Shown here one piece after another: positions 8,383-16,790 of a stretch of 33,875 nt of DNA (positions within the stretch are counted from its first letter, which is position 1; the number at the start of each line of letters is the position of its first letter). A program made the translations under genes and the position numbers. This DNA comes from JBGSUZ01 sp963677505 (GTDB lineage: Bacteria; Bacillota; Clostridia; Peptostreptococcales; Acidaminobacteraceae): assembly GCA_963677505.2 (NCBI GenBank), contig CAXXWB010000018.1, positions 1-33,875 on the forward strand, written 5' to 3'. A model generated the notes under the pieces. That model ran no database searches. It saw only the letters and a list, made by a program, of their open reading frames with translations, and was not told where the DNA came from.

Positions 8383-9227
8383 ATGTTTTAGAGAAAAATG
8401 AACTGCCGTTGATTTGGATTAGAGGTGCTGGCGATTTAGCAACAGGCGTTGGTGTCAGGTTATTAAATGCAGGCTTTAAAATCATATTTTCTGAAATGCA
8501 ACAGCCGACAGTGATCAGGCGAACCATCTCTTTCGCATCAGCTGTTTATGAAGGACTTACAACGGTTGAGGGGCACACTGCAATAGGGTGCACAAGTATC
8601 GAAATGACCGAAGAAGCCATGTCAAAAGGCTTAGTGCCTATATTTACAGGAGAAGAAAGTGCAGGTATTGTCTATTTTAAACCGACTATTTTTGTGGAAG
8701 GAACCATCCGCAAAGTAAAAACTAACCTACATAGGGACTTAGTCCAACATACAATAGCCCTAGGACCAGGATTTTCCGTACCAGAAGATGCAGATGCGGT
8801 TATAGAAACCATGAGGGGACATTATTTGGGTCAGGTGGTTTGGAAAGGTTATGCGATTCCTAATACAGGCATACCTGGTGAAATTGCGGGGTTTAGCAAA
8901 GAAAGAGTAATTCATGCACCAGCAGAAGGGAAACTTAAGGGGCTAAGGGACATTGGAGATGAGGTTGTAGCAGGAGAACCTATTGCTATTATCAAATCCA
9001 ATGAAGCTGAAGAGGGAACTGTAGTTTTGGCAACTATAAAAGGTATTCTTAGAGGTATAATTTATGACGGTCTATGGGTTGAACAGGGTTTAAAAATTGC
9101 CGACATTGACCCGCGCTGTCACAAAGACCACTGCTTCAGTATATCGGACAAAGCACGTTCAATTGGTGGTGGTGTTCTTGAAGCAATCATGTACTTTCAT
9201 TTTAGTCAAAAAACGAAGCAATTATAA
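8379..9227 (+). CDS. yqeB: Selenium-dependent molybdenum hydroxylase accessory protein YqeB (EF2563 family)
   Basis: YqeB-type proteins accompany selenium-dependent molybdenum hydroxylases (xanthine dehydrogenase-like purine-degrading enzymes) and are thought to help mature their labile selenium cofactor; the exact reaction is not established. The 282-residue product shows the family pattern throughout: IRGAGDLATGVGVRLLNAGF (nucleotide-binding-like, about 14-33), PTVIRRTISFASAVYEG, ALGPGFSVPEDADAVIETMRGHYLG (about 128-152), PNTGIPGEI, and a C-terminal DIDPRCHKDHCFSISDKARSIGGGVLEA. The start overlaps the end of the decayed upstream frame as ATGA. No hydroxylase gene lies in the window, so its partners must be elsewhere. 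Purine uptake by the preceding importer would fit a purine-using hydroxylase, but that is inference. Confidence 0.85.
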   Translation: MNVLEKNELPLIWIRGAGDLATGVGVRLLNAGFKIIFSEMQQPTVIRRTISFASAVYEGLTTVEGHTAIGCTSIEMTEEAMSKGLVPIFTGEESAGIVYFKPTIFVEGTIRKVKTNLHRDLVQHTIALGPGFSVPEDADAVIETMRGHYLGQVVWKGYAIPNTGIPGEIAGFSKERVIHAPAEGKLKGLRDIGDEVVAGEPIAIIKSNEAEEGTVVLATIKGILRGIIYDGLWVEQGLKIADIDPRCHKDHCFSISDKARSIGGGVLEAIMYFHFSQKTKQL

Positions 9228-9264
9228 GTAAACTCGTAATCTCCTTTAATCTTTTTTGTGAAAC

Positions 9265-9273
9265 TGATATAAT
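9265..9273 (+). promoter_or_regulatory. Extended -10 promoter of rpoN
   Basis: TGATATAAT is a perfect extended -10 element (TGnTATAAT), 27 nt before the rpoN start. No good -35 is present, which extended -10 promoters tolerate. Confidence 0.6.
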
Positions 9274-9299
9274 GGTTTTAGAATTGGGGTTGAAAGATC

Positions 9300-10679
9300 A
9301 TGAGTATGAATATGAATTTACAGCTTTTACAGACTCAGAAACTGGTAATGACGCCTGAGTTGAAGCAAGCTATTGAGATGCTTCAATACAGTCAGTTGGA
9401 ACTGAATGATTTTTTACAGGAAGAATTGATGACAAATCCTGTTCTGGAGATGGAAAGTGCTGAAATTATTGCAGATAAAAAAGATAATACACCCATTGAG
9501 CACGATTGGAAGAGTATTGCCATCAGCATGAGAGACGATCATGAAAAACAAAGGGTGCTGACACAGGCTTCTAAAGATGATGAAAGCGTTTTTGAGCATA
9601 TTGTCAGCGATCAAGACAGTCTTTTGGATCATTTGCTTATGCAACTTCAAATGTCAGATGCCAAAGGGATTGAAGCGGATATTGCAACCTATATTATAGA
9701 AAATATTGATGAAAATGGCTATTTGCATTTAACAGCTGAAGAAGTCGTGGAAAAATATAACGTGGATCAGGAAGTATTTAATTACCTTTTAGCACTGATT
9801 CAAAGTTTTGAACCGATTGGCGTAGGTGCGCGAAACTTGCTAGAATGTTTGAAACTTCAAATTTTAGCAGATGAAGAAGCTCACATATTGGCACTGGCTA
9901 TTGTAGAGCGGTTCTTAAAAGACTTAGCTGAAAACAAGTTGGCTCAAATCGCAAAATTATTAAATGCTAGACTGGAAGATGTGCAAAGGGCAACGGATTA
10001 TATTAAGACTTTAGAGCCAAAGCCTGGCCGAAAATTTCATGGGAACACTGAAATTAGATATATTGTTCCTGATGTGGCTGTGGAAAAGCACAGAGATGGC
10101 TATCAAGTCATCATCAATGACAGCACAGCGCCAAAACTTCAAATCAGCACTTTTTACCAAAGTGTACTTGAAACTGAAAAAAATGATGATGCCAGTGATT
10201 ATATTAATAAGAAATTAAATGCGGCCCTTAGACTCATTAAAAGCATTGAGCAGCGCCGAAATACTATTTTTAAAGTTGTAACTGCTATTGTAGACGAACA
10301 ACGAGATTTCTTTGACAGAGGCCCACTTTATTTGAAAACAATGACTTTAAAAGATATAGCGGATATAGTGGGTGTACATGAATCTACAGTAAGTCGTGCA
10401 GTTAGTGGTAAGTATTTGCAGTGCATACATGGACTTTTTGAAGTCAAATACTTTTTCCAAAGCGGCGTTTCCAGTGAAATGGGAGACGGTGTATCGGCAG
10501 AAACGGTTAAGAAGATTATCAAAGAGCAAATTGATAAAGAAAATCAAAAGAAACCCTTGTCGGATCAATATTTGGCAGATCTTCTCAACGAATTAGGCAT
10601 TAAAATTTCAAGACGAACGGTTGCAAAATACAGGGATGAACTGCTTATACCAGCGACTTCAAAAAGAAAACGCTTTTAA
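9300..10679 (+). CDS. rpoN: RNA polymerase sigma-54 factor
   Basis: Sigma-54 directs RNA polymerase to -24/-12 promoters that need an AAA+ activator. The 459-residue protein has the Leu/Gln-rich region I (MNLQLLQTQKLVMTPELKQAIEMLQ...NPVLE, residues 4-50), an acidic spacer, the core-binding domain (about 105-290), and the DNA-binding domain with KDIADIVGVHESTVSRAVSGKYL near 350-375. The RpoN box is SRRTVAKYRD at 437-446, one conservative change from the classical ARRTVAKYRE. The ATG at 9300 is chosen, with GGGG upstream; in-frame ATGs at 9306 and 9312 are alternatives. It sits immediately upstream of cggR, an arrangement I recall from C. acetobutylicum, but a terminator separates them. Confidence 0.96.
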   Translation: MSMNMNLQLLQTQKLVMTPELKQAIEMLQYSQLELNDFLQEELMTNPVLEMESAEIIADKKDNTPIEHDWKSIAISMRDDHEKQRVLTQASKDDESVFEHIVSDQDSLLDHLLMQLQMSDAKGIEADIATYIIENIDENGYLHLTAEEVVEKYNVDQEVFNYLLALIQSFEPIGVGARNLLECLKLQILADEEAHILALAIVERFLKDLAENKLAQIAKLLNARLEDVQRATDYIKTLEPKPGRKFHGNTEIRYIVPDVAVEKHRDGYQVIINDSTAPKLQISTFYQSVLETEKNDDASDYINKKLNAALRLIKSIEQRRNTIFKVVTAIVDEQRDFFDRGPLYLKTMTLKDIADIVGVHESTVSRAVSGKYLQCIHGLFEVKYFFQSGVSSEMGDGVSAETVKKIIKEQIDKENQKKPLSDQYLADLLNELGIKISRRTVAKYRDELLIPATSKRKRF

Positions 10680-10701
10680 AAATCCTATAAAAGGACTTGA
10701 A

Positions 10702-10746
10702 ATATCCACCGTATATGTTATGCTTATAGCGGTGGATATATTTTTT
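10702..10746 (+). terminator. Terminator after rpoN
   Basis: ATATCCACCG (10702-10711) and CGGTGGATAT (10730-10739) form a perfect 10-bp stem with an 18-nt loop, followed by ATTTTTTT. Confidence 0.88.
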
Positions 10747-10755
10747 TGATTGGCA

Positions 10756-10817
10756 TGGGACGCAATTAACACACGCGGACAAAAAAAGTCCCTATAAACA
10801 AACGAAAATGTCCCGCG
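10756..10817 (+). promoter_or_regulatory. Probable CggR operator region
   Basis: GGAC/GTCC repeats cluster before cggR: TGGGAC (10756-10761), CGCGGACA (10774-10781), AGTCCC (10788-10793 region) and TGTCCCGCG (10809-10817). The second and last are near-perfect inverted copies. B. subtilis CggR binds GGGAC/TGTC-type repeats between promoter and gene, so autoregulation of the glycolytic operon is likely. Half-site spacing differs from the Bacillus operator, and I cannot place the -35/-10 boxes with confidence (TATAAA occurs at 10793 and 10823). Confidence 0.5.
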
Positions 10818-10871
10818 TTCTTTATAAACAGTCAATCGAAATGTCCATGAAATTACACTGGAGGTCATATC

Positions 10872-11939
10872 ATGAAAGTGGCCAATTTAAACTGCAGTGA
10901 CTGCGTTAAGGTAGATGCTTTGTCAGCTATGCTGAAATCTATTGCGCCTGAACTCATTGAAATTTTGGAGAGTCGCTATCAGATCCTCAACATCGTTAAT
11001 TACTTACAGCCCATTGGAAGACGCAGCTTATCTACTAAGTTGGATCTAACGGAACGAGTAATCCGAAAAGAAGCTAACCTCCTTAAAGATCAAGGTCTTC
11101 TAGACTTTTCTTTAGAGGGAATGACTTTGACAGAGCAAGGAGAGCAAGCTTTAGGCATGCTCAAGTTTTTCTTCCATGATCTCAAAGGCCTTAAAGCACT
11201 TGAAGAACGATTAGAGATTCTACTCAACATCAAAAAAGTTATTATTGCACCAGCTTCACCTGAAGACGAGTCTAGTATGTTAATCAAGGACATCGGACGA
11301 TTTGGCGCTGACTATGTCAGAACATTGCTGGGAGTTGCAAAAATTGTCGGTATCACAGGTGGTTCATCCGTTCACAGTCTAATCGACAGCATAAAAAAAG
11401 AAAAAACGCCATTAACAGATTTAACCATCGTTCCTGCTAGAGGTGGTCTTGGTAAAAAAGCTGAGTTTCAAGCGAATACACTGGTTGAAAAATTTGCAAA
11501 TCGAATTGGATCGCAGTATAAGCTCTTGTATACACCAGACTTTTTATCAAAAGATGCCATTGAAAGCCTAATGAACGAGCCGGAAATCAAGGAAATCATG
11601 GAATACATTGAAGAGATTGACTTATTAATCTTCGGTATTGGCGATGCCCTGACTATGGCGAAAAGAAGAAGTTTAAATCCTCAGGAAATCGGTATAATTG
11701 AGACGAAGGGCGCTGTTTCAGAAGCCTTTGGTTATTATTTCAACCGAGAGGGCGATATTGTACATGAAATCAGCACCATTGGCATCAGTTTAGAGAAGTT
11801 TAAGAACATTGAACATCTGATTGCTGTCGCTGGTGGAGATGATAAATCAGAGGCAATCGTTTCGATTTGTCGACTGAACTCAAATCTAGTCTTAGTGACA
11901 GATGAGAATGTTGCAAGAAACATTATCAATACATTTTAA
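10872..11939 (+). CDS. cggR: Central glycolytic genes regulator (SorC/DeoR family)
   Basis: CggR represses the lower-glycolysis operon and is released by fructose-1,6-bisphosphate. The 355-residue protein has an N-terminal helix-turn-helix (about 30-85: RYQILNIVNYLQPIGRRSLSTKLDLTERVIRKEANLLKDQGLL) and a SorC-type sugar-phosphate-binding domain with VGITGGSSVHSL (about 156-167), LTIVPARGGLG (about 182) and DLLIFGIGDAL (about 253). An N-terminal Cys pair (NCSDCVK) is visible. Start ATG 10872 follows GGAGG. It is first in the operon, 14 nt before gapA with GGAGG in the gap, exactly as expected for CggR. Confidence 0.93.
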   Translation: MKVANLNCSDCVKVDALSAMLKSIAPELIEILESRYQILNIVNYLQPIGRRSLSTKLDLTERVIRKEANLLKDQGLLDFSLEGMTLTEQGEQALGMLKFFFHDLKGLKALEERLEILLNIKKVIIAPASPEDESSMLIKDIGRFGADYVRTLLGVAKIVGITGGSSVHSLIDSIKKEKTPLTDLTIVPARGGLGKKAEFQANTLVEKFANRIGSQYKLLYTPDFLSKDAIESLMNEPEIKEIMEYIEEIDLLIFGIGDALTMAKRRSLNPQEIGIIETKGAVSEAFGYYFNREGDIVHEISTIGISLEKFKNIEHLIAVAGGDDKSEAIVSICRLNSNLVLVTDENVARNIINTF

Positions 11940-11953
11940 GGAGGAAAAAAGAA

Positions 11954-13012
11954 ATGAAAAAGATCGCAATCAATGGTTTTGGTAGAATTGGTAGACTTGT
12001 ATTTAACGCTATGGCAGAGCAAGGCCTTATCGGCACAGAGTTCGAGATTGTAGCTGTTGTTGATATGACTACAGATGCAGACTACTTTGCATACCAACTC
12101 AAATACGATTCAGTACAAGGCAAATTTAAAGGTGAAATTTCTACTAAGAAAAGCAGCCCTGAACTTGAAGCGGACGATATCCTCGTTGTAAATGGCAAAG
12201 AAACTAAATGCATCATGGCAACTAGAAATCCTGCGGATCTTCCTTGGAAAGCTCTTGGTGTTGAATACGTTATCGAAGCGACTGGTCTTTTCACAGATTC
12301 AGAATCAGCTAAAGGTCACTTAGCAGCAGGCGCAACAAAAGTTATCATTTCTGCTCCTGGTAAAGGCGATGTGAAAACAATCGTTATGGGCGTTAATGAA
12401 AATGAATACGATCCAGCGCTTCACAACATCGTATCAAACGCTTCTTGTACAACAAACTGTTTAGCGCCAGTAGTACACGTACTTCTTAAGGAAGGCGTAG
12501 GCATTGAAACAGGTCTTATGACAACTATTCATTCATATACGGCAACACAAAAAACAGTTGACGGTCCTTCTAAGAAAGACTGGAGAGGCGGCAGAGCTGC
12601 AGCGATCAACATCATTCCATCTTCTACAGGCGCTGCTAAAGCAGTAGGTGAAGTTCTTCCTGCTACTAAAGGTAAATTAACTGGCATGTCATTCCGCGTA
12701 CCTACACCGACTGTATCAGTTGTAGACCTTACTTTCACAGCTTCAAGAGATTCTTCTATCGAAGAAATCGATGGCCTTATGAAAAAAGCTTCTGAAACAT
12801 ACTTAAAAGATGTTTTAGGTTACTGTAATGAAGAACTTGTTTCTTCAGACTTTATCCACGACAGCAGATCTTCTATCTACGATTCACTTGCTACACTTCA
12901 AAACAACCTTAAAGGCGAAAAGAGATTCTTCAAAGTGGTTTCTTGGTACGATAATGAATGGGGTTACTCAAACAGAGTTGTAGACCTTGTAAAATTCATG
13001 GCTGACAAATAA
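11954..13012 (+). CDS. gapA: Glyceraldehyde-3-phosphate dehydrogenase
   Basis: This enzyme oxidises glyceraldehyde 3-phosphate with NAD+ and phosphate to 1,3-bisphosphoglycerate. The NAD site INGFGRIGRLVFNAM is at 5-19, with Asp37 in VVDMTT favouring NAD+. The catalytic Cys165 sits in SNASCTTNC, followed by HSYTATQKTVDGPSKKDWRGGRAA and the C-terminal WYDNEWGYSNRVVDL. At 352 residues it is longer than the usual 330-340, mainly through an N-terminal DADYFAYQLKYDSVQG region and a longer 60-90 segment, a variant seen in some clostridia and protists. Codon use is strongly biased, as in a highly expressed gene. A terminator-like hairpin follows, before pgk. Confidence 0.97.
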   Translation: MKKIAINGFGRIGRLVFNAMAEQGLIGTEFEIVAVVDMTTDADYFAYQLKYDSVQGKFKGEISTKKSSPELEADDILVVNGKETKCIMATRNPADLPWKALGVEYVIEATGLFTDSESAKGHLAAGATKVIISAPGKGDVKTIVMGVNENEYDPALHNIVSNASCTTNCLAPVVHVLLKEGVGIETGLMTTIHSYTATQKTVDGPSKKDWRGGRAAAINIIPSSTGAAKAVGEVLPATKGKLTGMSFRVPTPTVSVVDLTFTASRDSSIEEIDGLMKKASETYLKDVLGYCNEELVSSDFIHDSRSSIYDSLATLQNNLKGEKRFFKVVSWYDNEWGYSNRVVDLVKFMADK

Positions 13013-13046
13013 ATCATACTGCTGATATTTAATGAGGCTATGTGGT

Positions 13047-13078
13047 AAACCCTGACTTAGTCAGGGTTTGCTTTGTTC
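13047..13078 (+). terminator. Hairpin after gapA (attenuating terminator)
   Basis: AAACCCTGAC (13047-13056) and GTCAGGGTTT (13060-13069) form a perfect 10-bp stem with a 3-nt loop. The U tract (GCTTTGTT) is poor, so it may stabilise the gapA mRNA 3' end or terminate only partly. Confidence 0.6.
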
Positions 13079-13092
13079 GTGAAAACCAAAAC

Positions 13093-13222
13093 GTTGCCGA
13101 GGGTAATCAAAGGGAAAGGGCGATTTATCGACCTAGGACTTTGATTGCCCTCGGCGACAAGTCGCGAAAGCGACAAGGTTGACCGTAGGGCAACCGAGTT
13201 TGGGTTTGTAAAATCAAAACTC
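13093..13222 (+). other. Tandem stem-loop array between gapA and pgk
   Basis: Four stems lie end to end. The first is a 20-bp stem (13093-13112 with 13139-13158; core GCCGAGGGTAATCAAAG), with wobble pairs only, enclosing a 26-nt loop that contains CGAT-TTA-TCG. The second is GTCGC-GAAA-GCGAC (13161-13174) with a GNRA tetraloop. The third is GGTTG/CAACC (13177-13181, 13191-13195). The fourth is GAGTTT/AAACTC (13196-13201, 13217-13222). There is no start codon with a ribosome binding site inside. It could be a structured RNA, an mRNA processing or stability element, or a short palindromic repeat scattered in the genome. Structure is seen; function is not known. Confidence 0.6.
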
Positions 13223-13266
13223 AGTCCGAATCAGTTTAAGGCTTTTAAAAAAATGGAGGCTTATAG

Positions 13267-14460
13267 ATGTTCAACAAAAAAACAATTGAAGACGTTCAAG
13301 TAAAAGGTAAAAGAGTTCTTGTTCGAGTTGATTTTAACGTACCACTTAAAGATGGTGTGATTACAGATGAAAACAGAATTGTAGGCGCACTGCCTACTAT
13401 CCAATACTTAATTAAAAATGGCGCTAAGGTTATCCTTTGCTCACACTTAGGTAAACCGAAAGCAGACAATCTTGAAAAATATACCTTAGCACCTGTGGCT
13501 AAAAGACTTTCAGAAATTCTCGGCAAAGAAGTTGTTTTCCCAGCTGAAATGGAAGTTGTTGGCGACAAGGCAAGAGCAGCAGTAGCCGCAATGAAAGAAG
13601 GCGACGTAGTTCTTCTTGAAAATACAAGATACAGAGCAGAAGAATCTAAAAATGGCGAAGCGTTCTCTAAAGACCTTGCTTCTATTGCTGACGTTTATGT
13701 CAACGACGCTTTTGGTTCGGCTCACAGAGCCCACTCCTCAACAGTAGGGGTAACTCAATATGTTGATGTGGCTGTCTGTGGTTACTTGATTCAAAAAGAA
13801 CTCCAATTCTTAGGAGACGCTGTTGAAAATCCAGTAAGACCTTTCGTTGCTATTCTCGGCGGTGCTAAAGTTTCTGATAAAATTAACGTGATAGACAATC
13901 TTCTTTCAAAAGTAGATACCCTTGTGATTGGCGGCGGGATGGCTTATACCTTCCTTAAGGCTCAAGGTTTCACAATCGGCACTTCTCTTGTAGAAGAAGA
14001 TAAAGTGGAATATGCCATGGAAATGATCAACAAAGCGAAAGCAAAAGGTGTGAATCTTTTGTTGCCTGTTGACCACATCACAGCGAAAGAATTCTCTGCA
14101 GATGCAACACCAGTTGTGACTGAAAATGAGAATATTCAAGAAGGTTACATGGGTCTTGATATTGGACCAAAAACAGCGGCAATTTATGCCAATGCTGTTA
14201 AAACAGCTAAAACAGTTGTATGGAACGGTCCGATGGGCGTATTCGAGTTTGACAACTTTGCCAAAGGTACAATTGCAGTGGCAAAAGCCCTTGCAGATTC
14301 AGATGCAACGACGATCATCGGTGGCGGCGACAGTGCGGCTGCAGTAAATATTCTAGGCTTTGGAGATAAAATGACACATATTTCAACTGGCGGCGGTGCT
14401 TCACTTGAATTCTTGGAAGGCAAAGCCCTTCCTGGTATCGAAGCCCTTAACGTGAAGTAG
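13267..14460 (+). CDS. pgk: Phosphoglycerate kinase
   Basis: This enzyme transfers the acyl phosphate of 1,3-bisphosphoglycerate to ADP, making ATP and 3-phosphoglycerate. The 397-residue length is normal. Visible motifs are RVDFNVPL (about 21-28), the substrate-binding CSHLGKPK and ENTRYRAEE, VNDAFGSAHRAHSS, the hinge VAILGGAKVSDKINVI, and the nucleotide-binding WNGPMGVFE and GGGDSAAAV near the C-terminus. ATG 13267 follows GGAGG at spacing 7. The next gene, tpiA, begins 12 nt after the stop. The gene is separated from gapA by the stem-loop array, which may set its level relative to gapA. Confidence 0.97.
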   Translation: MFNKKTIEDVQVKGKRVLVRVDFNVPLKDGVITDENRIVGALPTIQYLIKNGAKVILCSHLGKPKADNLEKYTLAPVAKRLSEILGKEVVFPAEMEVVGDKARAAVAAMKEGDVVLLENTRYRAEESKNGEAFSKDLASIADVYVNDAFGSAHRAHSSTVGVTQYVDVAVCGYLIQKELQFLGDAVENPVRPFVAILGGAKVSDKINVIDNLLSKVDTLVIGGGMAYTFLKAQGFTIGTSLVEEDKVEYAMEMINKAKAKGVNLLLPVDHITAKEFSADATPVVTENENIQEGYMGLDIGPKTAAIYANAVKTAKTVVWNGPMGVFEFDNFAKGTIAVAKALADSDATTIIGGGDSAAAVNILGFGDKMTHISTGGGASLEFLEGKALPGIEALNVK

Positions 14461-14472
14461 GGGGAGACGAAT

Positions 14473-15219
14473 ATGAGAAGACCTATTATTGCTGGTAACT
14501 GGAAAATGAATTTATCCATTGCTGAAGGTGTTAAGTTTATAAATGACATTAAAGAAGCGGTAAAAGATACAGAAGTAGAAGTGGTCATTTGTGCACCTTT
14601 CACCCTTCTCAAAGATTTAGCAGAAGCTGCTAAAGGCACCAATATCAAAATTGCTGCTCAAAACATGCATTTTGAAAAAAATGGCGCTTTTACAGGGGAA
14701 GTTTCAGCGGATATGTTAAAAGAAGTGGGCGTGACACACGTGGTCATTGGTCATTCTGAAAGAAGACAATACTTTGCTGAAACAAACGAAACGGTTAACT
14801 TGAAAGTGAAAGCGGCTTTAGCTGCAGGTCTTGTTCCAATTAAATGTTGTGGTGAGACGTTAGAGCAGCGTGAAGCAGGCGAAACTAAAAGCTTATGTAA
14901 AGTACAAGTGGTTGAAGGCTTAAAAGATATTTCAGCAGAAGATGTTAAAAAAGTTGTCATTGCCTACGAACCAATTTGGGCAATCGGAACGGGTAAAACA
15001 GCTACTGCAGAACAAGCGAACGACGTTATTGCTTACATCAGAAGCGTCCTTGCCGATCTTTACGGCGAAGAAGTTTCAGAAGAAGTGAGAATCCAATACG
15101 GCGGCAGCGTTAAGCCTGAAAATGTTGAGGAGATCATGAATGAAGTGGACATCGACGGTGCTTTAGTCGGTGGTGCCAGTGTGAAAGCGGACAGCTTCAT
15201 CTCTCTTGTTAATTTTTAA
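14473..15219 (+). CDS. tpiA: Triosephosphate isomerase
   Basis: This enzyme interconverts dihydroxyacetone phosphate and glyceraldehyde 3-phosphate. The 248-residue TIM barrel has AGNWKMN near the N-terminus (catalytic Lys), the electrophile His94 in VIGHSERR, the catalytic Glu166 in AYEPIWAIGTGKTA (flexible loop 6), and the phosphate-binding QYGGSVKPENV and GALVGGASV. GGGGGAG precedes the start, 12 nt after pgk, and gpmI follows 11 nt after the stop. Confidence 0.97.
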   Translation: MRRPIIAGNWKMNLSIAEGVKFINDIKEAVKDTEVEVVICAPFTLLKDLAEAAKGTNIKIAAQNMHFEKNGAFTGEVSADMLKEVGVTHVVIGHSERRQYFAETNETVNLKVKAALAAGLVPIKCCGETLEQREAGETKSLCKVQVVEGLKDISAEDVKKVVIAYEPIWAIGTGKTATAEQANDVIAYIRSVLADLYGEEVSEEVRIQYGGSVKPENVEEIMNEVDIDGALVGGASVKADSFISLVNF

Positions 15220-15230
15220 TTGGAGGCTAC

Positions 15231-16760
15231 ATGAAAAAACCAGTAGCATTAGTGATATTAGATGGTTGGGGGAACAATGCCAATCATAATTTTAACGCAG
15301 TATACTCTGCGAACACACCAAATTTTGATAAATTAATGGCAACCTGCCCGACGACAGAAATTGGCGCTAGCGGTATGGATGTTGGTCTTCCAGATGGCCA
15401 AATGGGCAACTCAGAAGTGGGTCACCTCAATATTGGCGCGGGTAGAGTGATTTATCAAGAACTGACCCGAATCACTAAATCTATTTTAGATGGTGATTTC
15501 TTCGAGAATGCCGAACTGCTCAGAGCGGTAAAAAACGCAAAAGACAATGACAAAGCCCTTCACCTATTTGGACTTCTTTCAGACGGTGGGGTTCACAGTC
15601 ATATCGAGCATTTAAAAGGATTTATCGACTTAGCTAAGAAAAATGATTTGAAAAAAGTTTATATTCACGCCTTTTTAGATGGTAGAGATACACCACCTAT
15701 GAGCGCTCTTGAGTATATTGCTGACATTGAAGCCTATATGGCAAAGGTTGGCGTTGGACAAATTGCAACGGTTTCTGGTCGCTATTATGCAATGGACAGA
15801 GACAAACGTTGGGAAAGAGTTGAACTTGCCTACAAAACATTGGTGTACGGTGAAGGTAAAGGCTTTGAATCTGCTAAAGCCCTTGTTGAAGCCAACTATG
15901 CTGAAGGTGTAAACGATGAATTTGTGGTACCTGGCGTGATTTTAGAAAATGGCCAACCTATGGCAAAAGTGAGCGAAGGGGATTCAGTAATTTTCTTCAA
16001 CTTTAGACCAGACAGAGCCAGAGAAATTACCCGTGCCATTGTAGACGAAAACTTTGACGGTTTTGAAAGAAATTACTTCAAAACCACGTATGTTTGCTTG
16101 ACTCAATATGACCTGACGATGCCAAATGTAACGGTGGCCTATACACCACAAACCATTAATAACACCCTCGGCACTTATGTGGCGTCTAAAGGACTTAAGC
16201 AACTCAGAATTGCTGAAACTGAAAAGTATGCCCATGTGACATTCTTCTTTAATGGTGGGGTGGAAGAAGCGAATCCAAATGAAGACAGATGTTTGATTCC
16301 TTCTCCAAAAGTAGCGACCTATGATCTTCAACCAGAAATGAGTGCCCCAGAACTTACAGACACACTTCTGGAAAAACTGGATAGTGGCATGTATGATTTG
16401 ATCATTTGCAACTATGCAAACCCAGACATGGTTGGTCATACTGGCGTATTTGAAGCCGCAGTTAAAGCGGTTGAAACCGTGGATACTTGTCTTGGCAAAG
16501 TGGTTGACAAAATTACGTCCCTTGGCGGCGCTGTTATTATTACAGCAGACCACGGTAATGCAGAAATGATGGTAGACTATGAAACGGGAAAACCTTTCAC
16601 AGCTCATACCACCAATCATGTTCCAGTGATTTTGGCTGGTGTAGAGGGAGCAACTCTTAGAGCAGGCGGCAAGTTATGTGACTTGGCACCAACGCTCCTT
16701 AATTTATTAGAATTAGAACAACCTGCTGAAATGACAGGCAAAAGCCTGCTTCAAAAATAA
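15231..16760 (+). CDS. gpmI: 2,3-bisphosphoglycerate-independent phosphoglycerate mutase
   Basis: This Mn-dependent enzyme converts 3-phosphoglycerate to 2-phosphoglycerate through a phosphoserine intermediate. The 509 residues match the family. Metal ligand Asp11 is in LVILDGWG, and the phosphorylated Ser61 is in GQMGNSEVGHLNIG. The phosphotransferase insert contains DGRDTPP and GRYYAMDRD, and the C-terminal alkaline-phosphatase-like core has NYANPDMVGHTG and ITADHGNAE. It has GGAGG before ATG 15231 and lies in the operon between tpiA and eno. Confidence 0.97.
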   Translation: MKKPVALVILDGWGNNANHNFNAVYSANTPNFDKLMATCPTTEIGASGMDVGLPDGQMGNSEVGHLNIGAGRVIYQELTRITKSILDGDFFENAELLRAVKNAKDNDKALHLFGLLSDGGVHSHIEHLKGFIDLAKKNDLKKVYIHAFLDGRDTPPMSALEYIADIEAYMAKVGVGQIATVSGRYYAMDRDKRWERVELAYKTLVYGEGKGFESAKALVEANYAEGVNDEFVVPGVILENGQPMAKVSEGDSVIFFNFRPDRAREITRAIVDENFDGFERNYFKTTYVCLTQYDLTMPNVTVAYTPQTINNTLGTYVASKGLKQLRIAETEKYAHVTFFFNGGVEEANPNEDRCLIPSPKVATYDLQPEMSAPELTDTLLEKLDSGMYDLIICNYANPDMVGHTGVFEAAVKAVETVDTCLGKVVDKITSLGGAVIITADHGNAEMMVDYETGKPFTAHTTNHVPVILAGVEGATLRAGGKLCDLAPTLLNLLELEQPAEMTGKSLLQK

Positions 16761-16790
16761 TATTTATAATGAGAATATGGAGGAATTACT

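Noticed and set aside
10751..10763. Possible sigma-54 promoter (TTGGCAT...CGCAA) before cggR
   Set aside because: The GG and GC elements are 10 nt apart instead of the required 12, so it does not fit a -24/-12 promoter.
14184..14648. 154-codon open frame on the minus strand across pgk and tpiA
   Set aside because: Antisense shadow of two highly expressed, well conserved genes.
15984..16619. 211-codon open frame on the minus strand
   Set aside because: It lies wholly antisense to gpmI, has no recognisable domain and no ribosome binding site; gpmI has all catalytic motifs.
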